The translations under genes and the position numbers were made by a program. Below the pieces are notes generated by a model. It did no database searches, was not told the DNA's origin, and saw only the letters and a list, made by a program, of their open reading frames with translations. Shown here piece after piece: positions 36,432 to 46,155 of a stretch of 64,000 bases of DNA. The stretch's first letter is position 1; each line of letters opens with the position of its first letter. This DNA comes from Mycolicibacterium setense (lineage in GTDB: Bacteria; Actinomycetota; Actinomycetes; Mycobacteriales; Mycobacteriaceae), in assembly GCF_000805385.1 (NCBI RefSeq), contig NZ_JTJW01000005.1:434001-498000 (forward strand), given 5' to 3'.

Positions 36432-39269
36432 ATGAGCAGCGACCGTCAGCCCGTCAACCACGTACCCGCCCCGCTTGCCCGGAGTGCGCCAGCCACCCGC
36501 GGGCCATCGCGGAGAGCGGCGGAGACTGCCGCGAGGGTCGGCGGATACGGCGGCATGGCCGTCGCGGCGTGGTTGGTCGCCGCGGTCGCGACAGGGTACG
36601 GAATTTCCGCGGCCGAGACCGACGGCGCGTCGGCAGACTCGCCGTCGACGAGTTCGGAGACCTCGGCCTCGACCGGAGAATCCTCCGGCGGCGCCAAGGC
36701 CCCGACGGCGTCGGCACCCGGTGCGACCGGAGGCGAGAGCGCGGCGGGGGCGGGCGGATCGCCGTCTACCAATCCGAAAGCCGGCGCGAAGAATTCGGGC
36801 AAGACTTCGTCGAGCACCCAGATCGCGCCCGGCGTGACGATCAGCAGCAGCGGTGGCGCCCACAGCATCAAAATCGGGTCACGCGACATCAAGCTCGGGC
36901 CGCCGGTGAAGGTACCGGCCCGCCCGTCGACGGAAATTCCCAGTGCTGAGGGGGCACAAGGCGATTCACCGGAGCCGGTGATCCCGAGCGAGGGGAACGA
37001 GGCCGGCGCGGCGCTCACATTGCCGTCGATCTCACTGCCCGGCATCGTGCCCACGGCACCCGTTCCGACGAAGAACGAGTCGAACTCGACGCATCTCACG
37101 GCGATCGGTGACGTGGAGGACTCGTTGAGTACCGCCGCGTCCACACTGGGTGGCGCGGCATCAAGGGTGAGCACCTCACTTGGTGTCGAAGATGCCCGTG
37201 CAGTCGTCAAGCGGTTCTCCGACACGGTCACCGAGTCGATCGCCACATCCACCGCAGAGGCTTTCAAGGCCGACACGGTCAGCAGAGCGGTGCGTACTCC
37301 GGTGGCCACCGCTGCCGTCACGCCGCTCAACCCGACGGCAGACGTTGCCGAAATAGGTTCTGGTGTCTTTGGATTCGTGAACGGGATTGTCACCGACCTT
37401 CTCAACCCGTTCCTGGCGCCGGCCCCCGATTCGCCGGAACCCTTGACACCGATGGCGTGGGCGCTACTGGCCTGGGTGCGACGTAACGCGTTCAACCAGG
37501 CACCGACCGTCACGTACAACCCGACCACCACGGTGCAGGCCGGGCAGACCGTCACGGGCAACATCGGCGCCGCCGATATCGAGGGCGATCAGCTGACCTA
37601 CACCGTCACGAAGCAGCCCGAGCACGGCACGCTCACGATCGACCAGGCGACCGGCAACTTCACCTACACGCCCGACGACATCGACTACGACTCGATCCAA
37701 ACCGACTCCTTCACGGTGTCGGTGAGCGACGGGAAGTTCAACGTGCTGAGCCTGTTCCGCCCGCACACTGCGGAATCGGACACTCCGCTGTCGGTGCTCA
37801 ACCCGGCGATTGAGCGGGTCATCCTGGAGATGCCCGACGGCGTCAAGAATCCGGTCAATCCGCGGTATTCGGAAGACGGACAATCCATCTACTTCGCCGG
37901 CACGCCCACCGCCGGTGGTCGTCAGGAGATCTATCAGATCAGTGTCGACGGCAGCCAGGTCGAGTGCCTGACGTGTGGCGTGTCGATCGAAGAGACCGGC
38001 AACCTGGGCAAACCGGTTCCCTTCCAGGATGGTTCGGGGCGCATCGTGGTGGTGGTCGACGTGCCCGGACAGTCGCCCCGCTATTCCGTCTTCGAGGACG
38101 GCGTCGACGGGCGGCAGCTGGTTCCGATCACCACGCCGCCGGGCGGGGGATACGCCATCGACCAGCAACGCGAGATGCGGGTCTCGCCCGACGGAACTCA
38201 CGTGTTGTTCACCCGAATTGTGTTGGGGCCGGACAACCTTGTCCAAGCGCTTCCCATCGTGGGCACGTTGACCCGTACCGAAGACGGGTATGTGGTCGAA
38301 GATGCACGGGTGGTGTATCCGACCGGTGAGGGCAAGCAGTGGACCCCCGATGGCAAGGGCGTCGTCATCCTCGGCGGGGCTTACGAGGCCGGCAATGTCG
38401 ACGACATCGTGGTCGATCTGGAGACCGGTGAGGTGCGGCGGGTGACTGCCAACCTCGACTACGACGAGGACATGGACTACTCACCCAACCAGCAGTGGAT
38501 CGCCATCGGAAGTACCCGCGGCCTCGACGCGCTGACGCCGATGACCAGGATCGTGCGGCCCAACTTCCTGCCGACCTATGTCAGCGCGCCCGTGTACTAC
38601 CAGTACGCGATCCCGATCAACGTCTCGAATCAGGAATGGTTGGTCGCGGCAGAGGATGAGCTCAAGCGCGAGAACGGTATCCCGTTGTTCGACACCGGCG
38701 ACGGATGGGCCGCCCGCAGCATGCCGAGCTGGAATACGGACGGCACCGCGGTCACGTTCTGGGAGTCCAGCGTCGACGATCCGACGCAGTCACGACTGGT
38801 GATCGCGAACCTGAAGTACACGACCAGCGTCGGGCCGGTGGCCGCCGACCGGTCTACTCCGAACCCGGACTGGGCTCCGGAACTCGGAAGCTACGTTCCC
38901 ACCACCACACCGTTGCCTGCGACCGGATCGTACGCCGGTGCAGGCGGCGGGACCGCGGTGGTCAGCGAGGCACCGGACCCGACGGATCCGACCCGCACGA
39001 TCCGCACCGTCACCTACACCGACTACGTCAACGAGGACGGCATGATCCTCAACGGCACGGAGTCGGCCGACTACACCGCCAACCAAGGCAACGTGCACTA
39101 CGTCGCCGACATCACCGTCTCCGGAACACATTCCGGATATCTGAAGGCGGATGCCACCATCAGCCCGTTCGAGCAGTCGTTGACGGGTTACATCACCTCC
39201 GATCTCGACGGTGACGTGCAGAGCCTGCCCGACCTGGATGACGCGGAGGAGGCACAGCAGAACGCCTGA
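36432..39269 (+). CDS. Large surface protein: low-complexity stalk, Ig-like domain, PD40 beta-propeller
   Basis: A 945-residue protein. After a basic, Pro/Ala-rich 40-residue head comes one hydrophobic segment (YGGMAVAAWLVAAVATGYGI), then a Ser/Thr/Gly/Pro-rich stretch to about residue 230. A bacterial Ig/cadherin-like domain follows (VTYNPTTTVQAG, residues about 355-435). WD40-like PD40 repeats come next: RYSEDGQSIYFAGTP, MRVSPDGTHVLFTRI, WTPDGKGVVILGG, DYSPNQQWIAIGS, MPSWNTDGTAVTFWESS. A cysteine pair ECLTCG lies in the first blade. The head-plus-helix layout is common in big mycobacterial surface proteins. Function unknown. It ends at a bidirectional terminator. Confidence 0.78.
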   Translation: MSSDRQPVNHVPAPLARSAPATRGPSRRAAETAARVGGYGGMAVAAWLVAAVATGYGISAAETDGASADSPSTSSETSASTGESSGGAKAPTASAPGATGGESAAGAGGSPSTNPKAGAKNSGKTSSSTQIAPGVTISSSGGAHSIKIGSRDIKLGPPVKVPARPSTEIPSAEGAQGDSPEPVIPSEGNEAGAALTLPSISLPGIVPTAPVPTKNESNSTHLTAIGDVEDSLSTAASTLGGAASRVSTSLGVEDARAVVKRFSDTVTESIATSTAEAFKADTVSRAVRTPVATAAVTPLNPTADVAEIGSGVFGFVNGIVTDLLNPFLAPAPDSPEPLTPMAWALLAWVRRNAFNQAPTVTYNPTTTVQAGQTVTGNIGAADIEGDQLTYTVTKQPEHGTLTIDQATGNFTYTPDDIDYDSIQTDSFTVSVSDGKFNVLSLFRPHTAESDTPLSVLNPAIERVILEMPDGVKNPVNPRYSEDGQSIYFAGTPTAGGRQEIYQISVDGSQVECLTCGVSIEETGNLGKPVPFQDGSGRIVVVVDVPGQSPRYSVFEDGVDGRQLVPITTPPGGGYAIDQQREMRVSPDGTHVLFTRIVLGPDNLVQALPIVGTLTRTEDGYVVEDARVVYPTGEGKQWTPDGKGVVILGGAYEAGNVDDIVVDLETGEVRRVTANLDYDEDMDYSPNQQWIAIGSTRGLDALTPMTRIVRPNFLPTYVSAPVYYQYAIPINVSNQEWLVAAEDELKRENGIPLFDTGDGWAARSMPSWNTDGTAVTFWESSVDDPTQSRLVIANLKYTTSVGPVAADRSTPNPDWAPELGSYVPTTTPLPATGSYAGAGGGTAVVSEAPDPTDPTRTIRTVTYTDYVNEDGMILNGTESADYTANQGNVHYVADITVSGTHSGYLKADATISPFEQSLTGYITSDLDGDVQSLPDLDDAEEAQQNA

Positions 39270-39288
39270 CCCCAAACTGCCGGCCCAA

Positions 39289-39329
39289 CTGAAAAGGCCC
39301 CATCCGTCGTGAGGATGGGGCCTTTTCAG
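39289..39329. terminator. Bidirectional intrinsic terminator
   Basis: A perfect 17-bp stem CTGAAAAGGCCCCATCC / GGATGGGGCCTTTTCAG with a seven-base loop lies between the convergent propeller gene and whiB3. The A-run on one side and T-run on the other let it work in both directions. Confidence 0.93.
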
Positions 39330-39356
39330 CTCGGCGGGTGAAGTTTGCTGTATCGG

Positions 39357-39647
39357 TCAGGCGCTACGGCGGATGCCTCGCTTGAGCATGAGCTCGCGCT
39401 CCGACTCGCTCAGTCCACCCCAGATGCCGTACGGCTCACCGACGGCCAGCGCGTGCGACCGGCACTGGGTGATCACCGGGCAGCTGCGGCACATCTCCTT
39501 GGCGCGCACCTCTCGCTGTGCCCGTGCGCGTCCGCGTTCACCGTCGGGGTGGAAGAACATCGACGAATCGACGCCACGGCAAAGTCCTTGCATTTGCCAA
39601 TCCCAGATATCCGCATTGGGTCCGGGAAGCTGCTGCGGCTGCGGCAT
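39357..39647 (-). CDS. whiB3: Redox-sensing iron-sulfur regulator WhiB3
   Basis: A 96-residue WhiB protein that binds a [4Fe-4S] cluster and DNA or sigma factor. The four cluster cysteines are C23 (GLCRG), C53 and C56 (EMCRSCP) and C62 (TQCRS). The GIWGG turn (residues about 77-81) and the basic C-terminus KRGIRRSA follow. The MPQPQQLPGPNADIW start matches M. tuberculosis WhiB3 (Rv3416), and neighbours groEL1 and the Rv3415c-like gene fit. In M. tuberculosis WhiB3 senses redox state and controls polyketide lipid production. The ATG at 39647 is chosen over a longer open frame. Confidence 0.93.
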   Translation of the reverse strand: MPQPQQLPGPNADIWDWQMQGLCRGVDSSMFFHPDGERGRARAQREVRAKEMCRSCPVITQCRSHALAVGEPYGIWGGLSESERELMLKRGIRRSA

Positions 39648-40084
39648 ATGGAAAACCCCTCTCTGCTCGCCCATTTCGCCAAAAGTGGGCGGTTTTGAGT
39701 CGGTGGAACCGAACTGAGCACGTGTCGCCGATGACCGCTCGTGCACACAAACTAGGGGGACTGAATAAAGCGCGTCAATAGGCTGCCCATGTGCTAAAGG
39801 GCATAACCGCAGGTCGAGAATTTACATCACGTTCATCGTTGTGATGCCTTGACCGAGACATGAGTGTTAGGGGTACGGCAACGGTGGCCGTGTTTTCCCT
39901 GTTCGGGCAGGCGAGGGCGGTGTCGCCAATTTTGGGCGGGCGATAGTTGGTTGACATGCCATTAACATTCAAGCCATCAATTGTTAACTATTGACCGGGG
40001 AGCAAAGTGAATTTCCGCGTGTCCGCCGGTTCAGGGTTGCCCGGGGGCTTGCAATGTCCACGGCATTGATAGCGTCGCCAACCG
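39648..40084. promoter_or_regulatory. 437-bp divergent region upstream of whiB3 and the Rv3415c-like gene
   Basis: No gene is supported here. It includes an AT-richer patch near 39940-40000. Close to whiB3, CGCCCA (39668-39673) pairs with TGGGCG (39686-39691), a hairpin in the likely 5' leader of whiB3. TTAACA (39962-39967) is mirrored by TGTTAA (39982-39987), and a TTGACA hexamer lies at 39951-39956. WhiB3 leaders are long in other mycobacteria, which fits. Confidence 0.45.
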
Positions 40085-40894
40085 ATGACTGCAATCGCGG
40101 CGGCCGCGCCGGTCCTGGCTGACGTCGCCTTCGGGGACGACCCCGGCCGGTGGCCGTTGCCCAGCGCGACCACCCCGCACGAGAGCTGGCTGCGGGCCGT
40201 CGCCGCGGGTGGGCAGGGGCGGTACGGCGTTGCCTTCGGTGAGCTCGCCTCCATCCTGCGATGCCCGGGCTCCGGCCCCCTGGTGTCGTTGGCGCACAGC
40301 ACGCGGGCCTCGTTCCTTCGCCAACTGGGCGGGCATGCGCGGGCGCGCACTGCCGATGGCCAGGCATGGGCTCACCGCGGCGACGACGACGAGGCTGCCG
40401 CCGACGCGCTCGTCGGGCTGGCCGCCGATGCCCTCGGACTCGGCCGCTTCGGCGTATCGGCGCGGCTGCTGGACCGCGCGCGTGAGATCGACACGCCCGA
40501 TGACTCCCGCCGGCGGATCCGCCTGTCGTGGGTGAGCGCCGAACTCGCGATGGTCCAGGGCGACGGTGCCGCCGCGGTCGACCACGCCCGGCGCGGCGTC
40601 GCGGTTGCCGCCGGTCACCGTTCCGCGCGCCACGCGGTCAAATCCGACGTCGTGCTGGCTGCGGCACTGTGCAGCGCCGGCGCGGTCGACGAGGCGCGGG
40701 AGATCGCCGACGCGGCCCTGCAGGCCACCGAGAAGTTCGGGTTGATCCCGCTGCGCTGGGCGTTGGCCTGCGTGCTGGCCGACATCGGCAGCGCGGCCCA
40801 CGACGCCGCGCAAATCAGTCGGATCCGGGACCTCAGCGCCGATACAGTGCGTCGCAGAGGCGGCGTCTGGGCCGGCGCCCAGAACCGGCACTGA
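40085..40894 (+). CDS. Conserved hypothetical protein (Rv3415c-like, helical repeat)
   Basis: A 269-residue Ala/Arg-rich protein that looks TPR-like: repeated helix pairs such as ADALVGLAADALGLGRFGVSARLLDRAREID and VDHARRGVAVAAGHRSARHAVKSDVVLAAALCSAGAVDEAREIADAAL can be seen. No catalytic motif is visible. It always lies between whiB3 and sigD in mycobacteria, so it may act with one of them; that is inference. A gap of 89 bases separates it from sigD. Confidence 0.75.
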   Translation: MTAIAAAAPVLADVAFGDDPGRWPLPSATTPHESWLRAVAAGGQGRYGVAFGELASILRCPGSGPLVSLAHSTRASFLRQLGGHARARTADGQAWAHRGDDDEAAADALVGLAADALGLGRFGVSARLLDRAREIDTPDDSRRRIRLSWVSAELAMVQGDGAAAVDHARRGVAVAAGHRSARHAVKSDVVLAAALCSAGAVDEAREIADAALQATEKFGLIPLRWALACVLADIGSAAHDAAQISRIRDLSADTVRRRGGVWAGAQNRH

Positions 40895-40983
40895 TCACGG
40901 TTACCCCGCCCCGATCGTTATTGTTTAGCTGAGCCAACCGCCGCGAGTGTCGGTGCAACGTAACGCTGGAGAGATCGCCCACG

Positions 40984-41562
40984 ATGACAAGTTCGGGAGA
41001 CCGTCTCGACTTTGTCGTTGCTGAGGCAGTGGCAGGTGATCGGAACGCGCTCTCGGAAGTGCTGGAGATCATTCGGCCGATCGTCGTGCGGTATGTCCGG
41101 GCGAGGGTGGGGGCGACCGAGCGCAGTGGTCTCTCAGCTGATGACGTTGCGCAGGAGGTTTGCTTGGCCGCCATAACGGCGCTGCCGCGCTACAAAGATC
41201 AGGGACGTCCGTTCCTGGCCTTTGTGTATGGCATCGCTGCGCACAAGGTTGCTGACGCGCATCGCGCGGCGGCCAGGAATCGTGCCGAGCCCACGGACGT
41301 GGTGCCCGAGCGGTTCTCCCTTGACGCGGGGCCCGAGCAGTCCGCGCTCGACACCGAGTCCTCTGAGCGGATGTCCAGGTTGTTGTCCGTGCTGCCCGAA
41401 AAGCAGCGCGAGATCCTGATCCTGCGTGTCGTGGTCGGCATGAGTGCCGAGGAGACAGCCGAGGCTGTGGGCAGCACGGCCGGTGCGGTGCGGGTGGCTC
41501 AGCACCGTGCGCTGGCCCGGCTCAAGACCGAGATCATGGCGACGGGACGTGACCATGCCTGA
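40984..41562 (+). CDS. sigD: RNA polymerase sigma factor SigD (ECF)
   Basis: A 192-residue ECF sigma factor. Region 2 covers about residues 10-90 (RPIVVRYVRARVG, DVAQEVCLAAITALPRYKDQGRPFLAFVYGIAAHKVADAHRAA). Region 4 covers about 125-185 (LLSVLPEKQREILILRVVVGMSAEETAEAVG, AVRVAQHRALARLK). It closely resembles M. tuberculosis SigD, which is starvation and late-phase related. Its end overlaps rsdA by eight bases, so sigma and anti-sigma are co-translated. Confidence 0.95.
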   Translation: MTSSGDRLDFVVAEAVAGDRNALSEVLEIIRPIVVRYVRARVGATERSGLSADDVAQEVCLAAITALPRYKDQGRPFLAFVYGIAAHKVADAHRAAARNRAEPTDVVPERFSLDAGPEQSALDTESSERMSRLLSVLPEKQREILILRVVVGMSAEETAEAVGSTAGAVRVAQHRALARLKTEIMATGRDHA

Positions 41563-42718
41563 CTTCGGACGCTGGACATCGAACGGTGGTGATCCGTCTC
41601 TCAACGAGATCAACCGTTCCGAGAAATTCATCGAGGCGTTGTCCCTCGAGCGGCAGGTCTACGCCACCGACCACGAAGAGGCCGAACTGGCTGTGCTGCT
41701 GGCCGGATGGCGCGACGACGCCCGCCGCGCCCCGATGTCGGGCATCGCCACGCCCCGTGAGGCAGTGGCGGCGCTGGACAAGGCCACCTCGAAGGGGCGG
41801 GTGCGCATGCCGATGGCGCTCGTGGGGTCTATGGCGGCCGCGTTGTTGTGCCTCGGCGGGTTCGGTGCGGCGGTGTACGGGTCGGGCCCGGGCGACGCAC
41901 TGTACGGCGTGCGCGGGCTGGTCTTCGGATCGGCGCCGGTGACGCGCGACGTGGGTGTCGAGTTGGCGTCCAGTGAGCTCAAGCAGGTTCAGCAGCTGAT
42001 CGACGAAGGGCAATGGGAACAGGCGCAGCAGAAGCTGCAGACCCTCACCACCACCGTCGCCACCGTCGACGACCAGCAGCGCAAGCAGGAGCTCGTCGAT
42101 CAGTGGCAGCAGCTGTCGGTGAAGGTGGAGAACCGCGACCCGAACGCGACCGTCCCGCCTGATGCGCCGCCGGTGGTTTTGCCCGAGGTGACGGTGACGA
42201 CGACACCGTCCTCGCCGTCCGAGAGCACCTCAGGGGAGACGCCGACGTCGACGCCGACCACTGGGCCGTCGACCTCGCCGACCGAGACCACGCCCGGATC
42301 GGAGACGTCCAGCCCGTCGGCGACAACCGCGCCTTCGGCGACCACCGGGCCGTCCGAGACGTCTGCGCCGGCAACCCAGCCGTCCTCGTCCGCGCCGTCA
42401 TCGCCGACAACCAGTGCCGAGCCGACGACGAGCGCGTCGGCGCCGGCTTCACAGCCTTCGGCGACACACACCTCGTCGGCACCTGTCACCTCGGCCGCTC
42501 CGGCGGCCGAGCCGCCGGTGACCAGCACGACCGTCGCTCCGGCGGTCGAGCCCACATCGGTGCCCTCGGCACCCCCGGCACGCACCACGGCAGCCCCTGC
42601 CGAGACCGGCAGTGGCGCAGGTCACGAGAACCCGGCGGGCGGGGGAAATGGTGAGGGGCCGGCATTGCCGACGATCGAGGTGCCCCTGTTGCCGGGGCTA
42701 GGCGGCGGTCAGCGGTAG
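41555..42718 (+). CDS. rsdA: Membrane anti-sigma-D factor RsdA
   Basis: A 387-residue single-pass membrane protein. The cytoplasmic N-terminus (residues about 1-80, with DFGRWTSNGGDPSLNEIN and EEAELAVLLAGWRDDAR) binds SigD, and in M. tuberculosis this segment is exposed to regulated proteolysis. The membrane helix is MALVGSMAAALLCLGGFGAAVYG (about 86-108). A helical outer domain follows (LIDEGQWEQAQQKLQTL), then about 180 residues rich in Thr, Ser and Pro. M. tuberculosis RsdA is about 300 residues, so this tail is much longer. The last 10 bases overlap the convergent gene. Confidence 0.93.
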   Translation: MPDFGRWTSNGGDPSLNEINRSEKFIEALSLERQVYATDHEEAELAVLLAGWRDDARRAPMSGIATPREAVAALDKATSKGRVRMPMALVGSMAAALLCLGGFGAAVYGSGPGDALYGVRGLVFGSAPVTRDVGVELASSELKQVQQLIDEGQWEQAQQKLQTLTTTVATVDDQQRKQELVDQWQQLSVKVENRDPNATVPPDAPPVVLPEVTVTTTPSSPSESTSGETPTSTPTTGPSTSPTETTPGSETSSPSATTAPSATTGPSETSAPATQPSSSAPSSPTTSAEPTTSASAPASQPSATHTSSAPVTSAAPAAEPPVTSTTVAPAVEPTSVPSAPPARTTAAPAETGSGAGHENPAGGGNGEGPALPTIEVPLLPGLGGGQR

Positions 42719-43113
42719 CCGTCGGTGTCCGAGGTGGCCTCGTTGAGGGAAGCGTCGGCGTAGCCGCGGCAGTAATCCCATGTCACGTAGGCGTCGGGTT
42801 CGGGGTCGTAGGCCGGCTCGTGCGGGCGCACGGTGCCGTCGACAAGCAGCTGCAGCAGGTTGGCCCGCAGCATGTCCCAGTCGTGGTAGTGGTCCTGCTG
42901 GCATTCGTCACAGCACACGACGAGGCCGCGAATTCCCTTGTGCGCCAACAACGCTTCGTACACCGCGAGATCGGCTAGATCAGCCTCGACAGCCGTCCGT
43001 TCCTGGGGGTCCAGGGGCTGGCCCGGCTCGATGGCGTCCAGCGCAGCCGACGGATCGCACGGATCGTCGGCAAACGGATCGGGCGGCAAACCAGGGGGGA
43101 GGTGGTCACGCAC
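42709..43113 (-). CDS. DUF5319 family protein (Rv3412-like)
   Basis: A 134-residue acidic protein of a conserved actinobacterial family of unknown function. The most distinctive segment is GLVVCCDECQQDHYHDWDMLRANL (residues about 69-92), a Cys/His cluster that could bind metal, followed by YVTWDYCRGYAD. The GTG at 43113 with GGAC nearby gives the M. tuberculosis length (about 136). It is divergent from guaB2 and convergent with rsdA. Confidence 0.83.
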   Translation of the reverse strand: MRDHLPPGLPPDPFADDPCDPSAALDAIEPGQPLDPQERTAVEADLADLAVYEALLAHKGIRGLVVCCDECQQDHYHDWDMLRANLLQLLVDGTVRPHEPAYDPEPDAYVTWDYCRGYADASLNEATSDTDGYR

Positions 43114-43183
43114 GAGTCCCACACTACGCAGCCGTGCTCCCATCGCGCCAGCCGTCCGGATCCATGCAGGGATGTGCGCCTGA

Positions 43184-44812
<1,629 letters not shown>

Positions 44813-44841
44813 TTCGGTGGGGCAGGAGACTAAGAGCAGTC

Positions 44842-45978
44842 ATGCGCGACATGGTTGAAATCGGCATGGGCAGAACCGCCCGGCGCACCTATGAGCTCGA
44901 CGACGTCACGATCGTGCCCTCGCGGCGCACCCGCTCGTCCCAGGACGTGTCGACGGCGTGGCAGCTCGATGCCTACCGCTTCGAGGTTCCGGTCGTCGCG
45001 CACCCCACCGACTCCCTGGTGTCGGTGGAGTTCGCGATCGAGATGGGTCGGCTCGGCGGGTTGGGCGTGCTCAACGGCGAAGGCCTGATCGGCAGGCATG
45101 CCGATGTCGAGGACAAGATCGCCCAGCTCCGCGACGTTGCGGCGAGCGCTGACGATGACTCGGCGGCCATCCGGCTGCTGCAGCAGCTGCATGCCGCGCC
45201 GCTGGACCCCGAGCTGCTCGGTGCGGCCGTGGCCCGCATCCGTGAGGCCGGCGTGACCACCGCGGTCCGCGTCAGCCCGCAGAACGCCCAGGCGCTGACC
45301 CCGACGCTGGTGGCCGCCGGGATCGACCTGCTGGTCGTCCAGGGCACCATCATCTCCGCCGAGCGCGTCGCGTCCGACGGCGAACCCCTCAATTTGAAGA
45401 CGTTCATCTCCGAGCTCGACGTCCCGGTGGTGGCCGGCGGCGTGCTCGACCACCGCACCGCGCTGCACCTGATGCGCACCGGCGCGGCAGGCGTGATCGT
45501 CGGCTACGGCTCGACGGCCGGTGTCACCACGAGCGACGAAGTGCTCGGCATCAGCGTGCCGATGGCCACCGCGATCGCCGATGCGGCTGCCGCACGCCGC
45601 GAGTACCTCGACGAGACCGGCGGCCGGTACGTGCACGTGCTGGCCGACGGCGACATCCATTCGTCCGGCGACCTGGCCAAGGCGATTGCCTGCGGGGCCG
45701 ACGCGGTGGTGCTGGGCACGCCGCTGGCGGTCGCTGCCGAGGCGCAGGGCGGTGGCTGGTTCTGGCCCACTGCGGCCGCGCATCCGTCCTTGCCGCGTGG
45801 CGCCATGCTGCAGGTGGCGGTCGGGGAGCGCCCCGGTCTGGAACAGGTGCTGACCGGGCCGTCCGACGATCCGTTCGGTTCGCTGAACCTGGTCGGTGGC
45901 CTGCGCCGGTCGATGGCCAAGGCCGGGTACTGCGATCTCAAGGAGTTCCAGAAGGTCGGCCTCACGGTCGGGTCCTAG
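44842..45978 (+). CDS. guaB3: IMPDH/GMPR-family protein GuaB3
   Basis: A 378-residue barrel protein of the IMPDH family without CBS domains. It begins MVEIGMGRTARRTYELDDVTIVPSRRTRS. At the position of the IMPDH active loop it reads GYGSTAGVTTSDEVLG instead of G-P-G-S-I-C-T-T, so the catalytic cysteine is missing. GLGVLNGEGLIGRHADVEDKI and ARREYLDETGGRYVHVLADG are GuaB3 features. It always follows guaB2 in mycobacteria, but its biochemical role in actinobacteria is unsettled. Confidence 0.92.
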   Translation: MRDMVEIGMGRTARRTYELDDVTIVPSRRTRSSQDVSTAWQLDAYRFEVPVVAHPTDSLVSVEFAIEMGRLGGLGVLNGEGLIGRHADVEDKIAQLRDVAASADDDSAAIRLLQQLHAAPLDPELLGAAVARIREAGVTTAVRVSPQNAQALTPTLVAAGIDLLVVQGTIISAERVASDGEPLNLKTFISELDVPVVAGGVLDHRTALHLMRTGAAGVIVGYGSTAGVTTSDEVLGISVPMATAIADAAAARREYLDETGGRYVHVLADGDIHSSGDLAKAIACGADAVVLGTPLAVAAEAQGGGWFWPTAAAHPSLPRGAMLQVAVGERPGLEQVLTGPSDDPFGSLNLVGGLRRSMAKAGYCDLKEFQKVGLTVGS

Positions 45979-46102
45979 CCCCTGCGCGGGTCACCTTCGC
46001 CGGTGCGGGGCCTTTCGCCGGTTTCTACCGCTGGGTTGTGTCGATGCCGAGTTCGCGACCCTCATGTGGAAAGCGACGAGCGGCTCAAGGCTTCTTCTTT
46101 AC

Positions 46103-46155
46103 AAGTTAGGGCTTCCTGTCTAGAAGTTACCTGTGGGTAGCGTCATACTGATCAC
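46103..46155 (+). promoter_or_regulatory. Candidate leaderless promoter and direct repeats upstream of choD
   Basis: CATACT at 46144-46149 looks like a -10 box, and the choD ATG begins seven bases later, so the transcript may be leaderless. AAGTTA occurs twice (46103-46108 and 46124-46129), 21 bp apart, two helical turns. No known sterol-repressor (KstR) site was recognised. Confidence 0.4.

Noticed and set aside
40960..40967. GTAACGCT just before sigD as an autoregulatory ECF promoter
   Set aside because: A promoter there would start transcription inside sigD, since the ATG is 17 bases further on and matches the conserved protein start.
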